NCBI RefSeq assembly: GCF_030287445.1
Contig: NZ_JASVWB010000002.1
Location: 1,364,001-1,428,000, forward strand
DNA length: 64,000 nt
Direction of reading: 5' to 3'
Origin: Streptomyces sp. ALI-76-A
GTDB taxonomy: Bacteria > Actinomycetota > Actinomycetes > Streptomycetales > Streptomycetaceae
The position numbers and the translations under genes are program-made. Positions 14,640 to 23,150 of this stretch are shown piece after piece; position 1 is the stretch's first letter; every line of letters begins with the position of its first letter. The notes beneath the pieces are model-generated. The model saw only the letters and a list, made by a program, of their open reading frames with translations, was not told the origin of the DNA and searched no databases.

Positions 14640-16661
14640 TCAGCCGTGGAGCCGGACCACCCGCACGGCACCCGCCGGCAGGGCCAGGCGGCCCGCCGCC
14701 CGCTCACCGGTGAGCAGTTCGGTACCGTCCGCTTCCAGCGCCACCTTGACGTCGGACGCGGTGTGGTTGATCGCGAACAGGTAGGTGCCCGACTCGCCGG
14801 TGCGGCGCACCACTTCGACGTCCCGGGGCAGGTCGGCACGGCCGGCGATGCCCGCGTCCTCGACGGCACAGCCCAGCAGCACGTCCAGGCCCTGGGCGTC
14901 GAGGCGGGTCGAGACGTACCAGGCGGTGCCCTCGCCGAGGCGGTGCCGGGTGACGGCGGGCCGGCCGGCGGTCGGACCGTCGGCATAGGTCCACACGGGC
15001 TCGGCGTCGCGCGGCACCACGAACTCGGTCCACACGTCCCCGGTGAGTGCCGAGCCGTCGGGGCCGGTGATGCGCACCGACTGCCCCTGGAGCAGCGGCG
15101 AGAACTCCTCGACGGTCAGGCCGAGCACGTTCCGCAGCGCGCCGGGGTGGGCGCCCTCGTGCACGGCGTCGTGCTCGTCGACGATGCCGGAGAAGTACGA
15201 GACGACGAGGGTGCCGCCGTTCTCGACGTACCGCTCGACGTTGCGCCCGGCGGCCTCGGTCATCAGGTAGAGCGCGGGGACGACGACAAGGGGATAAGCC
15301 GACAGGTCGGCTTCCGGGTGGGCGAAGTCGACGGTGAGGTGGTGGTCGTAGAGGGCCGCGTAGAAGGCGTCGGCGCGTTCGCGCGCGTCGTGGTCCTCGC
15401 TGGGACGCCACTGGAGGTTCTGCGCCCACCAGGAGTGCCAGTCCCACAGGACGGCCACGTCGGCCCGGGTGCGGGTGCCGCGGATCTCGCTCAACGCGTC
15501 CAGGGACGCCCCGAGTTCGACCACCTCGCGCCACACGCGGGTGTCCGTGCCGCCGTGCGGGACCATCGCCGAGTGGAACTTCTCGGCGCCGCGCCGTGAC
15601 TGGCGCCACTGGAAGAACAGGGCGCCCTCGGAGCCGCGCGCCACGTGCGCGAGGGAGTTGCGGGCCATCTGCCCCGGCGTCTTGGCCGGGTTGCGGGGCT
15701 GCCAGTTGACGCCCGACGTGGAGTGTTCGAGGAGCAGCCAGGGGGCACCGCCCGCGACCGAGCGGGTCAGGTCGGCGGCCATCGCGAGGTTGACGTGCGT
15801 GCGGCGGCCGTCGGTGATCAGGTAGTGGTCGTTGGTGACCAGGTCGACCTCGCGGCCCCAGGCCCAGTAGTCGACGGAGTCGCACTGGCTGAGCGCGGTC
15901 ATGAAGTTGGTGGTGACCGGGACGCCCGGGGAGAGGCGGTGCAGGATGTCCCGTTCCATGACGAAGTTCTCGCGCATGGTGGCGTCGGCGAACCGCTTGT
16001 AGTCCAGCGCCTGGCCCGGATTGCCGACCGTGGGCGCGGTGCGTGGCGGGGTGATCTGCTCCAGATCGGCGTAGCGCTGGCCCCAGAAGGCGGTGCCCCA
16101 GGCCTCGTTGACCGCCTCGACCGTGCCGTACGTCGTCCGCAGCCAGCGGCGGAAGTGCGCGGCGCAGGAGTCGCAGTAACAGGCCGAGACGGGGACGCCG
16201 TACTCGTTGTGCACGTGCCACATCGCGAGGGCCGGGTGGCTCGCGTAGCGCTCGGCGAGTTCGGTGGTGATCCTCGCGGCGGCGGCACGGTAGTCGGCGT
16301 TGCTGTGGCAGATGGCGCCGCGCGAACCGAACGCGTACCGGACGCCGTCGGCGGTCACGGGCAGCGCGTCCGGGTGTGCGCGGTAGAACCAGGCCGGGGG
16401 TACGACCGTGGGGGTGCCGAGGTCGACGCGGACGCCGTTGTCGTGCAGCAGGTCGAGCAGGCGGTCCAGCCAGCCGAAGTCGTACACACCGGGCTCGGGC
16501 TCCAGGAGCGCCCAGGAGAAGATCCCGACGCTGACCAGGGTGACGCCGGCCTCCCGCATCAGCCGGACGTCCTCCTGCCAGACGCTCTCCGGCCACTGCT
16601 CCGGGTTGTAGTCCCCGCCGAAGGCGAGCCTGGTGAGGCCCTTGGGGGCGGTCTCCGGCAT
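14640..16661 (-). CDS. Glycoside hydrolase family 42 beta-galactosidase
   Basis: 673 residues from ATG 16661 (GGGAG site upstream). A cytoplasmic GH42 enzyme that removes beta-galactosyl units. The TIM barrel opens with 'RLAFGGDYNPEQWPESVWQEDVRLMREAGV'. The proposed acid/base is E153 in 'WHVHNEYG' and the nucleophile E312 in 'LLLEHSTSGVNW'. The zinc-cluster cysteines (C119, C161, C163, C166) are present. A trimerisation domain and a C-terminal beta domain follow. There is no signal peptide. A divergent LacI regulator and two matching operators lie immediately upstream, so it is probably induced by a galactoside or galacto-oligosaccharide. No sugar transporter is encoded nearby. Confidence 0.95.
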   Translation of the reverse strand: MPETAPKGLTRLAFGGDYNPEQWPESVWQEDVRLMREAGVTLVSVGIFSWALLEPEPGVYDFGWLDRLLDLLHDNGVRVDLGTPTVVPPAWFYRAHPDALPVTADGVRYAFGSRGAICHSNADYRAAAARITTELAERYASHPALAMWHVHNEYGVPVSACYCDSCAAHFRRWLRTTYGTVEAVNEAWGTAFWGQRYADLEQITPPRTAPTVGNPGQALDYKRFADATMRENFVMERDILHRLSPGVPVTTNFMTALSQCDSVDYWAWGREVDLVTNDHYLITDGRRTHVNLAMAADLTRSVAGGAPWLLLEHSTSGVNWQPRNPAKTPGQMARNSLAHVARGSEGALFFQWRQSRRGAEKFHSAMVPHGGTDTRVWREVVELGASLDALSEIRGTRTRADVAVLWDWHSWWAQNLQWRPSEDHDARERADAFYAALYDHHLTVDFAHPEADLSAYPLVVVPALYLMTEAAGRNVERYVENGGTLVVSYFSGIVDEHDAVHEGAHPGALRNVLGLTVEEFSPLLQGQSVRITGPDGSALTGDVWTEFVVPRDAEPVWTYADGPTAGRPAVTRHRLGEGTAWYVSTRLDAQGLDVLLGCAVEDAGIAGRADLPRDVEVVRRTGESGTYLFAINHTASDVKVALEADGTELLTGERAAGRLALPAGAVRVVRLHG

Positions 16662-16684
16662 GGGTCTCTCCCGATTCGAGTAGG

Positions 16685-16698
16685 TGTGAACGTGCACA
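16685..16698. promoter_or_regulatory. LacI-type operator, site 1 (GH42-proximal)
   Basis: TGTGAACGTGCACA is an inverted repeat with a central CpG, 24 bp before the GH42 start. It matches site 2 under TGTGNACGNNCACA. A central CG flanked by inverted arms is typical of LacI-family operators. Its place suggests repression of the GH42 gene by the adjacent LacI protein. Confidence 0.65.
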
Positions 16699-16774
16699 CA
16701 CAGCTTCAGCAGCGTCCGGCCCAAGATAACCGTACAGAGGTCACGCTTGCCAAGTGCCTGGAATCAGCCGTTGC

Positions 16775-16788
16775 TGTGCACGATCACA
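16775..16788. promoter_or_regulatory. LacI-type operator, site 2 (between the divergent genes)
   Basis: TGTGCACGATCACA is the second copy of the TGTGNACGNNCACA inverted repeat. It lies 90 bp from site 1, centre to centre, and about 80 bp before lacI. Two sites could allow looping or joint control of both genes. Confidence 0.6.
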
Positions 16789-16867
16789 GAGCGCCGGGCG
16801 GGACCGGTGCGATCCGCCGACGGGAGCGCACCTCTCCCCCGCCGCCCCGGGCCTTAGAGTCGTGACC

Positions 16868-17893
16868 ATGAACAATGCGGGGGGCCGGCGCAGACCGCCG
16901 ACGATCCACGACGTGGCGCGGGAGGCCGGTGTCTCACGCGGCACCGTCTCACGCGTGCTCAACGGCGGGCACTACGTCAGTCCCGCCGCACAGGAGGCGG
17001 TCAACGCCGCCATCCGCAAGACGGGATACGTCGTCAACCGGCACGCCCGTTCGCTGATCACCGGCCGGTCGGACTCGATCGGCTTCCTGCTGACCGAGCC
17101 GCAGGAGCGCTTCTTCGAGGACCCGAACTTCAACGTCCTGCTGCGCGGCTGCACCCAGGCGCTGGCCGCCCACGACGTCCCCCTGCTGCTGATGCTGGCC
17201 GGCACCGAGGACGAGCGGCGGCGCATCACCCGGTACATCACGGCCGGGCACGTCGACGGGGTGCTGCTGGTCTCCAGCCACTCCGGGAACCCGGTCGCCG
17301 AGGAACTGCGCGAGGCGGGCGTGCCGCTGGTGGCGTGCGGCAAGCCGATCGGGCTCGGCTCGCGGGTGAGCTACGTGGCGGCGGACGACCGGGACGGCGC
17401 CCGGGACATGGTCCGCCACCTGCTCTCACTGGGCCGCCGCCGCGTCGGTGTGGTGACCGGCCCGCCGGACACCCCGGGCGGGGTCGAGCGCCTGGCCGGC
17501 TACCAGGAGGTGCTCACCGAGGCGGGCATCGAGATCGACGAGCGGCTGATCGTCTCCGGTGACTACAGCCGTGCCAGCGGTGCGGCGGGCGGGGAGCTGC
17601 TGCTGGCACGCGCCCCGGACGTGGACGCCGTGTTCGTCGCCTCCGACCTGATGGCTCAGGGGGTGCTGACCGCGCTGGAGCGAGCGGGGCGCCGGGTGCC
17701 GCAGGACGTGGCCGTCGGCGGCTTCGACGACTCCCCGGCCGCGCTCTCCGCCCGCCCCCAGCTCACCACCATCCGCCAGCCCTGGGACCGGATCAGCGCG
17801 GAGATGGTCCGGGTGCTGCTGGCGCAGATCGGGGGCGAGGAACCGGCGGCGGTGATCCTGCCGACGGAGCTGGTGAAGCGGGAGTCGACGTAG
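16868..17893 (+). CDS. LacI-family transcriptional regulator
   Basis: 341 residues from ATG 16868. The N-terminal helix-turn-helix 'PTIHDVAREAGVSRGTVSRVLNGGHYVSPAAQEAVNAAI' with hinge 'LITGRSDSIGFLL' is intact. The periplasmic-binding-protein-like sensor includes 'HVDGVLLVSSH', 'DRDGARDMVRHLLSLGRRRVGVVTG' and 'AVFVASDLMAQGVLTALERAGRRVPQDVAVGGFDD'. It is divergent from the GH42 beta-galactosidase and is its likely repressor through the two TGTGNACGNNCACA sites. The inducer is probably a galactoside (inference). A MarR gene follows on the same strand after 118 bp. Confidence 0.95.
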   Translation: MNNAGGRRRPPTIHDVAREAGVSRGTVSRVLNGGHYVSPAAQEAVNAAIRKTGYVVNRHARSLITGRSDSIGFLLTEPQERFFEDPNFNVLLRGCTQALAAHDVPLLLMLAGTEDERRRITRYITAGHVDGVLLVSSHSGNPVAEELREAGVPLVACGKPIGLGSRVSYVAADDRDGARDMVRHLLSLGRRRVGVVTGPPDTPGGVERLAGYQEVLTEAGIEIDERLIVSGDYSRASGAAGGELLLARAPDVDAVFVASDLMAQGVLTALERAGRRVPQDVAVGGFDDSPAALSARPQLTTIRQPWDRISAEMVRVLLAQIGGEEPAAVILPTELVKREST

Positions 17894-17958
17894 CGGGTCG
17901 GCGCGGACGCGCCCGAGTGAGGGGTGCGCGTCCGGGCGCGGAACCGGATCTCTGTGCA

Positions 17959-17975
17959 TGTGCAGTAGTTGCACA
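17959..17975. promoter_or_regulatory. Inverted repeat upstream of the MarR gene
   Basis: TGTGCA-N5-TGCACA: perfect 6-bp arms, 36 bp before the MarR start, overlapping a TTGCAC that could serve as a -35 element. MarR proteins often bind such sites next to their own genes, so this is a candidate autoregulatory operator. Confidence 0.5.
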
Positions 17976-18011
17976 CTCAACCAGTGGCCGGTTCGGTGCT
18001 ACCGTTCAGGT

Positions 18012-18401
18012 ATGGCGGCGAAAACGGCCGAGGCAGGCCTCGAAGAGCGGTGGCGGGACATCCTGTCCGTGCACGCGCGCACGATGTGCGAGATCGATCG
18101 TGTGCTGCACCCTCATGGGCTGGGCGCGAGCGACTTCGAAGTGCTCGACATCCTGGCCACCGAGTCGCCCCGGGAGGGCGACCAGTGCCGGGTGCAGAAC
18201 CTCGTCGGGCGGGTGCATCTCAGCCAGAGCGCGCTGTCCCGGCTCATCGGCCGACTGGAGAAGGACGGCCTGGTGGCACGCTCGGTCTGCGAGCAGGACC
18301 GGCGGGGCGTCTGGGTGGCGCTGACCCGCAAGGGCCGCGACCTGCACGCCGAAGTGCTGCCCCTCCAGCGCGCGGTCCTGAACCGCATGCTCAACGGCTG
18401 A
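18012..18401 (+). CDS. MarR-family transcriptional regulator
   Basis: 129 residues from ATG 18012; the frame extends 18 codons upstream, but family proteins start about here. Winged-helix features are visible: 'LGASDFEVLDILA', 'CRVQNLVGRVHLSQSALSRLIGRLEKDGLVARSVCEQDRRGVWVALTRKGRDL'. The 'DRRGVWVALT' turn and wing are diagnostic. One cysteine in the wing region (VCEQDRRG) and another in 'DQCRVQN' might be redox-sensitive, which is speculation. A perfect inverted repeat lies upstream. No obvious target operon is adjacent, because the downstream gene converges. Confidence 0.9.
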   Translation: MAAKTAEAGLEERWRDILSVHARTMCEIDRVLHPHGLGASDFEVLDILATESPREGDQCRVQNLVGRVHLSQSALSRLIGRLEKDGLVARSVCEQDRRGVWVALTRKGRDLHAEVLPLQRAVLNRMLNG

Positions 18402-18413
18402 ACCGCCGCCCCC

Positions 18414-18472
18414 CTCACCGGGCCCGGCCGTTCCCTTGCCGCCGTGCGGTGGCCGGGCCCCGTTCCGGTGAG
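18414..18472. terminator. Bidirectional stem-loop terminator between convergent genes
   Basis: Inner arms GGGCCCGGCC (18420-18429) and GGCCGGGCCC (18451-18460) pair perfectly; outer arms CTCACCGG (18414-18421) and CCGGTGAG (18465-18472) are an alternative or nested pairing. It fills the gap between the MarR stop and the SseB-like stop. Confidence 0.7.
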
Positions 18473-18474
18473 TG

Positions 18475-18876
18475 CTACGGCCTGGCCAGCAGGGTGCGTA
18501 CACCCTCGGAGGTGAGGGTCAGCGGGTGCTCGGAGCTGGCGTCGATGGTGAGCGACAGGTCGTCGGCCGGCCACTGCGCGGCGAGCGCGCCCAGCGGGAC
18601 CAGCCGGTAGCGGGAGACGTACGGAAGCAGATCCGCCATCTCGGGCTCGGAGGTGAACACCGGCACCACCGGCGCCCCGTCCGTCTGTTCGAGGACGGGC
18701 AGCGCCACCGTGCCGGGGTCGCTGACCTCCTCCTGGCCTGCGTCGTCTGGCACGGGTACCAGCACCTCGCTCCTCGCGAGGGTGTCCAGCGCCGTCGTGT
18801 CCTCGGTGTTCTCGGCCAGCGCGTCCAGCGCCTGCCGGGCCGGGGTGGCGGTGTTGTCGTACGCGGGTGTGTCCAT
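18475..18876 (-). CDS. SseB-family (SseB N-terminal domain) protein
   Basis: 133 residues from ATG 18876, with AGGGGA upstream. It shows the SseB-like layout: an acidic helical start ('ARQALDALAENTEDTTALDTLARSEVLVPVPDDA'), then 'VALPVLEQTDGAPVVPVFTSEPEMADLLP' and a C-terminal 'LTLTSEGVRTLL'. The molecular role of actinobacterial members is unknown. It has no signal peptide or membrane segment. It is transcribed alone. Confidence 0.75.
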   Translation of the reverse strand: MDTPAYDNTATPARQALDALAENTEDTTALDTLARSEVLVPVPDDAGQEEVSDPGTVALPVLEQTDGAPVVPVFTSEPEMADLLPYVSRYRLVPLGALAAQWPADDLSLTIDASSEHPLTLTSEGVRTLLARP

Positions 18877-19140
18877 GGCTGATCCCCTGATAGCGGCGGT
18901 CGTACGGCCCCGCCCGGGACAAGATCGCCTCGGGCACGGTTCTGCTCGCGTACCCGACCCCGGCCGGGGCAATCATGCGCGCTCCAGGAGTTCACCACGG
19001 GGCGCGGGGTCGGCGCAGGTCAGGGATCGGGGCCGGGCGCGGGATCGGATGTGGGTCGGGGGGCGGACGGGGTGGACAGGGCTCCGAAGGGCGATGCGGG
19101 TCCGGGTGGGTGGGGGTACCTGGGAGTGGTGCGGGTCCGG

Positions 19141-19208
19141 GGTGTGGTGGGGATTCCGGGGTGTGGTGGGGATCCGGGGTGTGGTGGGGGTCCGGGGGTG
19201 TGGTGGGG
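19141..19208. repeat. Short G-rich tandem repeat, about 18-19 bp period
   Basis: The core GGTGTGGTGGGG recurs at 19141, 19160, 19178 and 19197, separated by ATTCCGG, ATCCGG and GTCCGGG. The + strand is nearly free of runs of A or T and rich in GGGG runs, so G-quadruplex formation is conceivable. The surrounding 18877-19294 gap shows no supportable gene. Confidence 0.8.
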
Positions 19209-19294
19209 CGGCGGTGCGGTCAATGGGGGCGGGGCGCGGACGGGAAGACGCCCATGGCGTCCTGGCGGCTGCGGCACCCGTGGCGGGGCGCCGC

Positions 19295-19843
19295 TCAGCC
19301 CGTCTCCCCCAGCAGCTCGGCCACGCTGACCACGCGGACCAGCGGCCGGTAGAGGTCCATCACCCGCAGTGCCCGGGCGTGCGAGGCGTCGTCCGCGCCC
19401 GCACAGGCGTCGGACGCCACCCGTACCTCGATGCCGGCGTCGGCCGCGGCGAGGGCGGTGGACAGGACGCAGCAGTCGGTGCTGACGCCGGCCAGGACCA
19501 GCCGGCCCTCGGGACCGACGCGGGCGGCCAGCTCGGGGGTCCACTTGCCGAAGGTGGGCGCGTCCACGGTGTGGGCGGCCACGGCGGCGAACTCGTCGGT
19601 GAGCTGCCACAGCGGGGCGTGCGGGGGCTGCCGGGCGAAGGGCCACTGCTCGTAGTACGCCCGCCAGGCACCGGTGGGCCGGTCGGGGGCGAGGAAGCGG
19701 GTGAAGGTGACGCGTTCCCCGTAGGCAGGCAGCAGCCGTCGTACGCCTTCCGCCGCCCGGGCGAACCGCGGGGTGGCCCACGGGCTCCCGGGTTCCGCGA
19801 AGACGCGCTGCATGTCGATGACGGCGAGCAGTCCGGCGGTCAC
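19295..19843 (-). CDS. Isochorismatase-like cysteine hydrolase
   Basis: 182 residues from the GTG at 19843, which overlaps the permease stop (GTGA). The catalytic triad of the family is readable: D10 in 'LAVIDMQ', K100 in 'TFGKWTPEL' and C125 in 'GVSTDCCVLSTALAAADAG'. Family members hydrolyse amides or vinyl ethers (nicotinamidase, biuret hydrolase, isochorismatase, ureidoacrylate hydrolase). Coupling to an NCS1 nucleobase/hydantoin-type permease points to an imported nitrogen heterocycle or its breakdown product. The exact substrate is not known. Confidence 0.88.
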   Translation of the reverse strand: MTAGLLAVIDMQRVFAEPGSPWATPRFARAAEGVRRLLPAYGERVTFTRFLAPDRPTGAWRAYYEQWPFARQPPHAPLWQLTDEFAAVAAHTVDAPTFGKWTPELAARVGPEGRLVLAGVSTDCCVLSTALAAADAGIEVRVASDACAGADDASHARALRVMDLYRPLVRVVSVAELLGETG

Positions 19844-21408
19844 GTGAGCGCGCCTTCGTCCACCGTCGGGCTCGGTGCCTGAGCCTCCTGCGCGCGGACC
19901 CGCCCGCGGCCGAGGGCCAGGGTGGCGAGGAACCCCAGCGCGAGGGCGGCCAGGACGCCCAGGTTGGCGTACGCCCAGGAGCCGGACGTGCCGCCGAGGC
20001 CCAGGGGGCCGAGCAGATAGCCCTGCCATTCCAGCCAGCCCGCGGCCGAGTTGGTGACCAGGCCCCAGCCGAGCGCGGTGGCGGCGAGGGTGAGCAGCAG
20101 CGGGACGGGCGGTACGTCGCCGTAGCGGCCGTGGGGACGGTAGAGGTCGCCGTCGTCGTAGGGACGGCGGCGCAGCGCCAGGTCGGCGAGGACGATGCCG
20201 CACCAGGCGGCGATGGGGACGCCGAGCGTGGTCAGGAAGCCCATGAACTGGCCGAGGAAGTCGTCGGCGACGAACACGATGTAGACCGAGCCCGCGATCA
20301 TCAGGACCCCGTCGAACAGCGCGGCCAGAAAGCGGGGCACGCGCAGTCCGGCGGAGAGCAGGGCGAGGCCGGAGGAGTAGATGTCGAGGACCGCGCCGCC
20401 GACCAGGCCGAGGACCGCGACCACGGCGAAGGGGACCAGGAACCAGGTGGGCAGGAGGGTGGTGAGCGCGCCGATCGGGTCGGCGGCGACGGCGGCGGCG
20501 AGGCCGGTGGAGGAGCCGGCCAGCAGCAGGCCGAAGACCAGCAGGAGCAGGGGCGCCACCGACGCGCCGAAGGTGGTCCAGCCGATCACGCCCCGGCTCG
20601 ACGAGGTGCGCGGCAGATAGCGGGAGTAGTCGGCGGCGGCGTTGACCCAGCCGAGGCCGAAGCCGGTCATCATGAACACCAGCGCGCCGACGAACTCCTG
20701 CGCGGAGCCCGCCGGGAGCGCGCTGACGGCGCTCCAGTGGATGTGGTCGGCGACCAGCCCGACGTAGACGAGGGTGAGCACGCCGGTGACCACGGTGATC
20801 ACCGTCTGCAAACGCATGATCAGGTCGAAGCCCATCACCCCGCCGACCACGATCAGCGCGCCGACCAGCACCAGGGCGACGGCCTTGGTCCCGGTGCCGC
20901 CGCCCCAGCCGAGCCGGCCGAACACGGTCGCGGTGGCCAGGGTGGCGAGGGAGCACAGCACGGTCTCCCAGCCGACGGTGAGGATCCAGGAGATCACCGA
21001 GGGCAGCCGGTTGCCGCGCACTCCGAAGGCGGCGCGGCTGAGCACCATCGTCGGCGCCGAGCCGCGTTTGCCGGTGACGCCGACGAAACCGCAGAGCAGG
21101 AACGAGAAGACGATACCGATCACTCCGGCGGCCAGCGCCTGCCAGAAGGAGATGCCGAAGCCGAGCGCGAAGGCGCCGTAACTCAGCCCGAGGATGGAGA
21201 CGTTGGCCCCGAACCAGGGCCAGAACAGGGTGCGGGGAGTGCCCTTGCGTTCGGTGTCGCCGATCACGTCGAGGCCGTGCGTCTCCACCTGGAGCTGTCG
21301 GCCCGCGGACCGTCCGCGGGCGGGGCCCGGGAAGTCCGCCGCCGCACCGCCGTCGCTGTCCGCGAGGTCCGCCGCCGTTCCGTCGGTGCGGTCCGGGAAG
21401 TCTGCCAT
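19840..21408 (-). CDS. NCS1-family nucleobase/cation symporter
   Basis: 522 residues from ATG 21408; a longer frame reaches 21468. A 50-residue cytoplasmic head is followed by 12 helices. NCS1 landmarks include 'GDTERKGTPRTLFWPWFGANVSILGLSYGA', 'RAAFGVRGNRLPSVISWILTVGWET' and 'GFGLGWVNAAADYSRYLPR'. The 'DYSRYLP' segment is typical of cytosine/purine permeases (CodB-like). It imports a nucleobase or related compound with a cation. It forms a translationally coupled pair with the downstream cysteine hydrolase and diverges from the GAPDH gene. Confidence 0.9.
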   Translation of the reverse strand: MADFPDRTDGTAADLADSDGGAAADFPGPARGRSAGRQLQVETHGLDVIGDTERKGTPRTLFWPWFGANVSILGLSYGAFALGFGISFWQALAAGVIGIVFSFLLCGFVGVTGKRGSAPTMVLSRAAFGVRGNRLPSVISWILTVGWETVLCSLATLATATVFGRLGWGGGTGTKAVALVLVGALIVVGGVMGFDLIMRLQTVITVVTGVLTLVYVGLVADHIHWSAVSALPAGSAQEFVGALVFMMTGFGLGWVNAAADYSRYLPRTSSSRGVIGWTTFGASVAPLLLLVFGLLLAGSSTGLAAAVAADPIGALTTLLPTWFLVPFAVVAVLGLVGGAVLDIYSSGLALLSAGLRVPRFLAALFDGVLMIAGSVYIVFVADDFLGQFMGFLTTLGVPIAAWCGIVLADLALRRRPYDDGDLYRPHGRYGDVPPVPLLLTLAATALGWGLVTNSAAGWLEWQGYLLGPLGLGGTSGSWAYANLGVLAALALGFLATLALGRGRVRAQEAQAPSPTVDEGALT

Positions 21409-21556
21409 CGTCGACCTGCCTGTCTGGACGGGTGTGTGGAGGCTAGGCACGGCTGTCGGGAGCGTCAAGGAGATCGAGAGGATCGCGGATCAGGCCGTAC
21501 CGCCGCCGGTCCGTTTCCTCGGTGGACCCGGCGCGCAACCCCCGCGACCGTGCGTT

Positions 21557-21569
21557 TAGCATATGAGCG
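21557..21569 (+). promoter_or_regulatory. Possible -10 region of the GAPDH gene
   Basis: TAGCAT (21557-21562) fits TANNNT and lies 31 bp before the chosen start; no good -35 is visible. It overlaps the 12-mer AGCATATGAGCG shared with the upstream region of the exopolysaccharide operon. Confidence 0.3.
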
Positions 21570-21593
21570 CCACCTAGCTCGAAAGAGATGCTC

Positions 21594-23066
21594 GTGACTG
21601 TCAAGGACGACTCGTTCACCAACTGGAAGACCCGCGAGGAGATCGCGGAGTCGATGATCCCCCTCATCGGGAAGCTGCATCGGGAGCGGGACGTCACCGT
21701 TCTGCTGCACAGCCGCTCCCTGGTGAACAAGTCGGTGGTGAGCATCCTCAAGACCCACCGCTTCGCCCGTCAGATCGCCGGTGAGGAGCTGTCGGTCACC
21801 GAGACGCTGCCGTTCCTGCGCACCCTCACCACCCTCGATCTCGGCCCGTCCCAGATCGACCTCGGCATGCTCGCCGCGACGTACCGGGCCGACGACCGCG
21901 GCCTGTCCGTGGAGGACTTCACCGCCGAGGCGGTGGCCGGTGCCACCGGCGCGAACCGGGCCGAACGGCGTGAGCCGCGCGACGTGGTCCTGTACGGCTT
22001 CGGCCGGATCGGCCGCCTCGTGGCGCGCCTGCTGATCGAGAAGACCGGCTCCGGCAACGGCCTGCGGCTGCGCGCCATCGTCGTGCGCGGCGGCGGGGCC
22101 GGCGAGGATCTCGTCAAGCGCGCCTCGCTGCTGCGGCGCGACTCGATCCACGGCCAGTTCCAGGGCACCATCACGGTCGACGAGGCGAACAGCACGATCG
22201 TCGCCAACGGCAACGAGATCAAGGTGATCTACGCCGACGACCCGGCATCGGTCGACTACACGGCGTACGGCGTCAAGAACGCCATCCTGATCGACAACAC
22301 CGGCAAGTGGCGCGACCGCGAGGGGCTGTCCGGTCACCTGCGTCCCGGCATCGACAAGGTCGTCCTGACCGCGCCGGGCAAGGGCGACGTCCCGAACATC
22401 GTGCACGGCGTGAACCACGACACGATCAAGCCGGACGAGCGGATCCTGTCCTGCGCGTCCTGCACCACCAACGCGATCGTGCCGCCGCTGAAGGCGATGG
22501 CGGACGAGTACGGCGTCCTGCGCGGCCACGTGGAGACCGTCCACTCGTTCACCAACGACCAGAACCTGCTGGACAATTACCACAAGGCCGACCGCCGGGG
22601 CCGGTCCGCGCCGCTCAACATGGTCATCACGGAGACGGGTGCCGCCTCCGCCGTCGCCAAGGCGCTGCCCGACCTCAAGGCGCCGATCACCGGCAGTTCG
22701 ATCCGGGTGCCGGTGCCGGACGTCTCGATCGCGATCCTCAGCCTGCGGCTGGGCCGTGAGACCACCCGCGAGGAGGTCCTCGACCATCTGCGCGACGTCT
22801 CGCTGACCTCTCCGCTCAAGCGCCAGATCGACTTCACCACGGCCCCCGACGCGGTCTCCAGCGACTTCATCGGCTCCCGCCACGCCTCGATCGTCGACGC
22901 CGGAGCGACCAAGGTCGACGGGGACAACGCGATCCTCTACCTCTGGTACGACAACGAGTTCGGCTACTCCTGCCAGGTCATCCGCGTCGTCCAGCACGTC
23001 TCGGGCGTGGAGTACCCCACGTACCCGGCCCCTGCCCCGGCCTCCGCCCCGCTCCCGGTGGCCTGA
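21594..23066 (+). CDS. gap: Glyceraldehyde-3-phosphate dehydrogenase, long form
   Basis: 490 residues from GTG 21594, chosen over ATG 21588 because GAAAGAG lies six bases before the GTG. An N-terminal extension of about 130 residues ('SFTNWKTREEIAESMIPLIGKLHRERDVTVLLHSR...') precedes the NAD-binding GFGRIG (135-140). The catalytic cysteine is C290 in SCASCTTNA, and 'HSFTNDQN' and 'LWYDNEFGYS' follow. The long GAPDH form is a known actinobacterial second paralogue. It interconverts glyceraldehyde-3-phosphate and 1,3-bisphosphoglycerate. A strong stem-loop follows the stop. Confidence 0.93.
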   Translation: MTVKDDSFTNWKTREEIAESMIPLIGKLHRERDVTVLLHSRSLVNKSVVSILKTHRFARQIAGEELSVTETLPFLRTLTTLDLGPSQIDLGMLAATYRADDRGLSVEDFTAEAVAGATGANRAERREPRDVVLYGFGRIGRLVARLLIEKTGSGNGLRLRAIVVRGGGAGEDLVKRASLLRRDSIHGQFQGTITVDEANSTIVANGNEIKVIYADDPASVDYTAYGVKNAILIDNTGKWRDREGLSGHLRPGIDKVVLTAPGKGDVPNIVHGVNHDTIKPDERILSCASCTTNAIVPPLKAMADEYGVLRGHVETVHSFTNDQNLLDNYHKADRRGRSAPLNMVITETGAASAVAKALPDLKAPITGSSIRVPVPDVSIAILSLRLGRETTREEVLDHLRDVSLTSPLKRQIDFTTAPDAVSSDFIGSRHASIVDAGATKVDGDNAILYLWYDNEFGYSCQVIRVVQHVSGVEYPTYPAPAPASAPLPVA

Positions 23067-23080
23067 GGTCCAGCACCCGG

Positions 23081-23109
23081 CCCGGCGCCCCGGCGGACGG
23101 GGCGCCGGG
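23081..23109. terminator. Strong terminator after the GAPDH gene, with GC repeat tail
   Basis: CCCGGCGCCCCG pairs perfectly with CGGGGCGCCGGG around a 5-nt loop (12-bp stem). GGGGCGCC-type 8-mers repeat just downstream (to about 23122). It lies between convergent genes and can serve both strands. Confidence 0.8.
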
Positions 23110-23150
23110 GCGCCGGGGCGCCGGTTCTCGGTGTCGGCAGGGTCCCGGTG

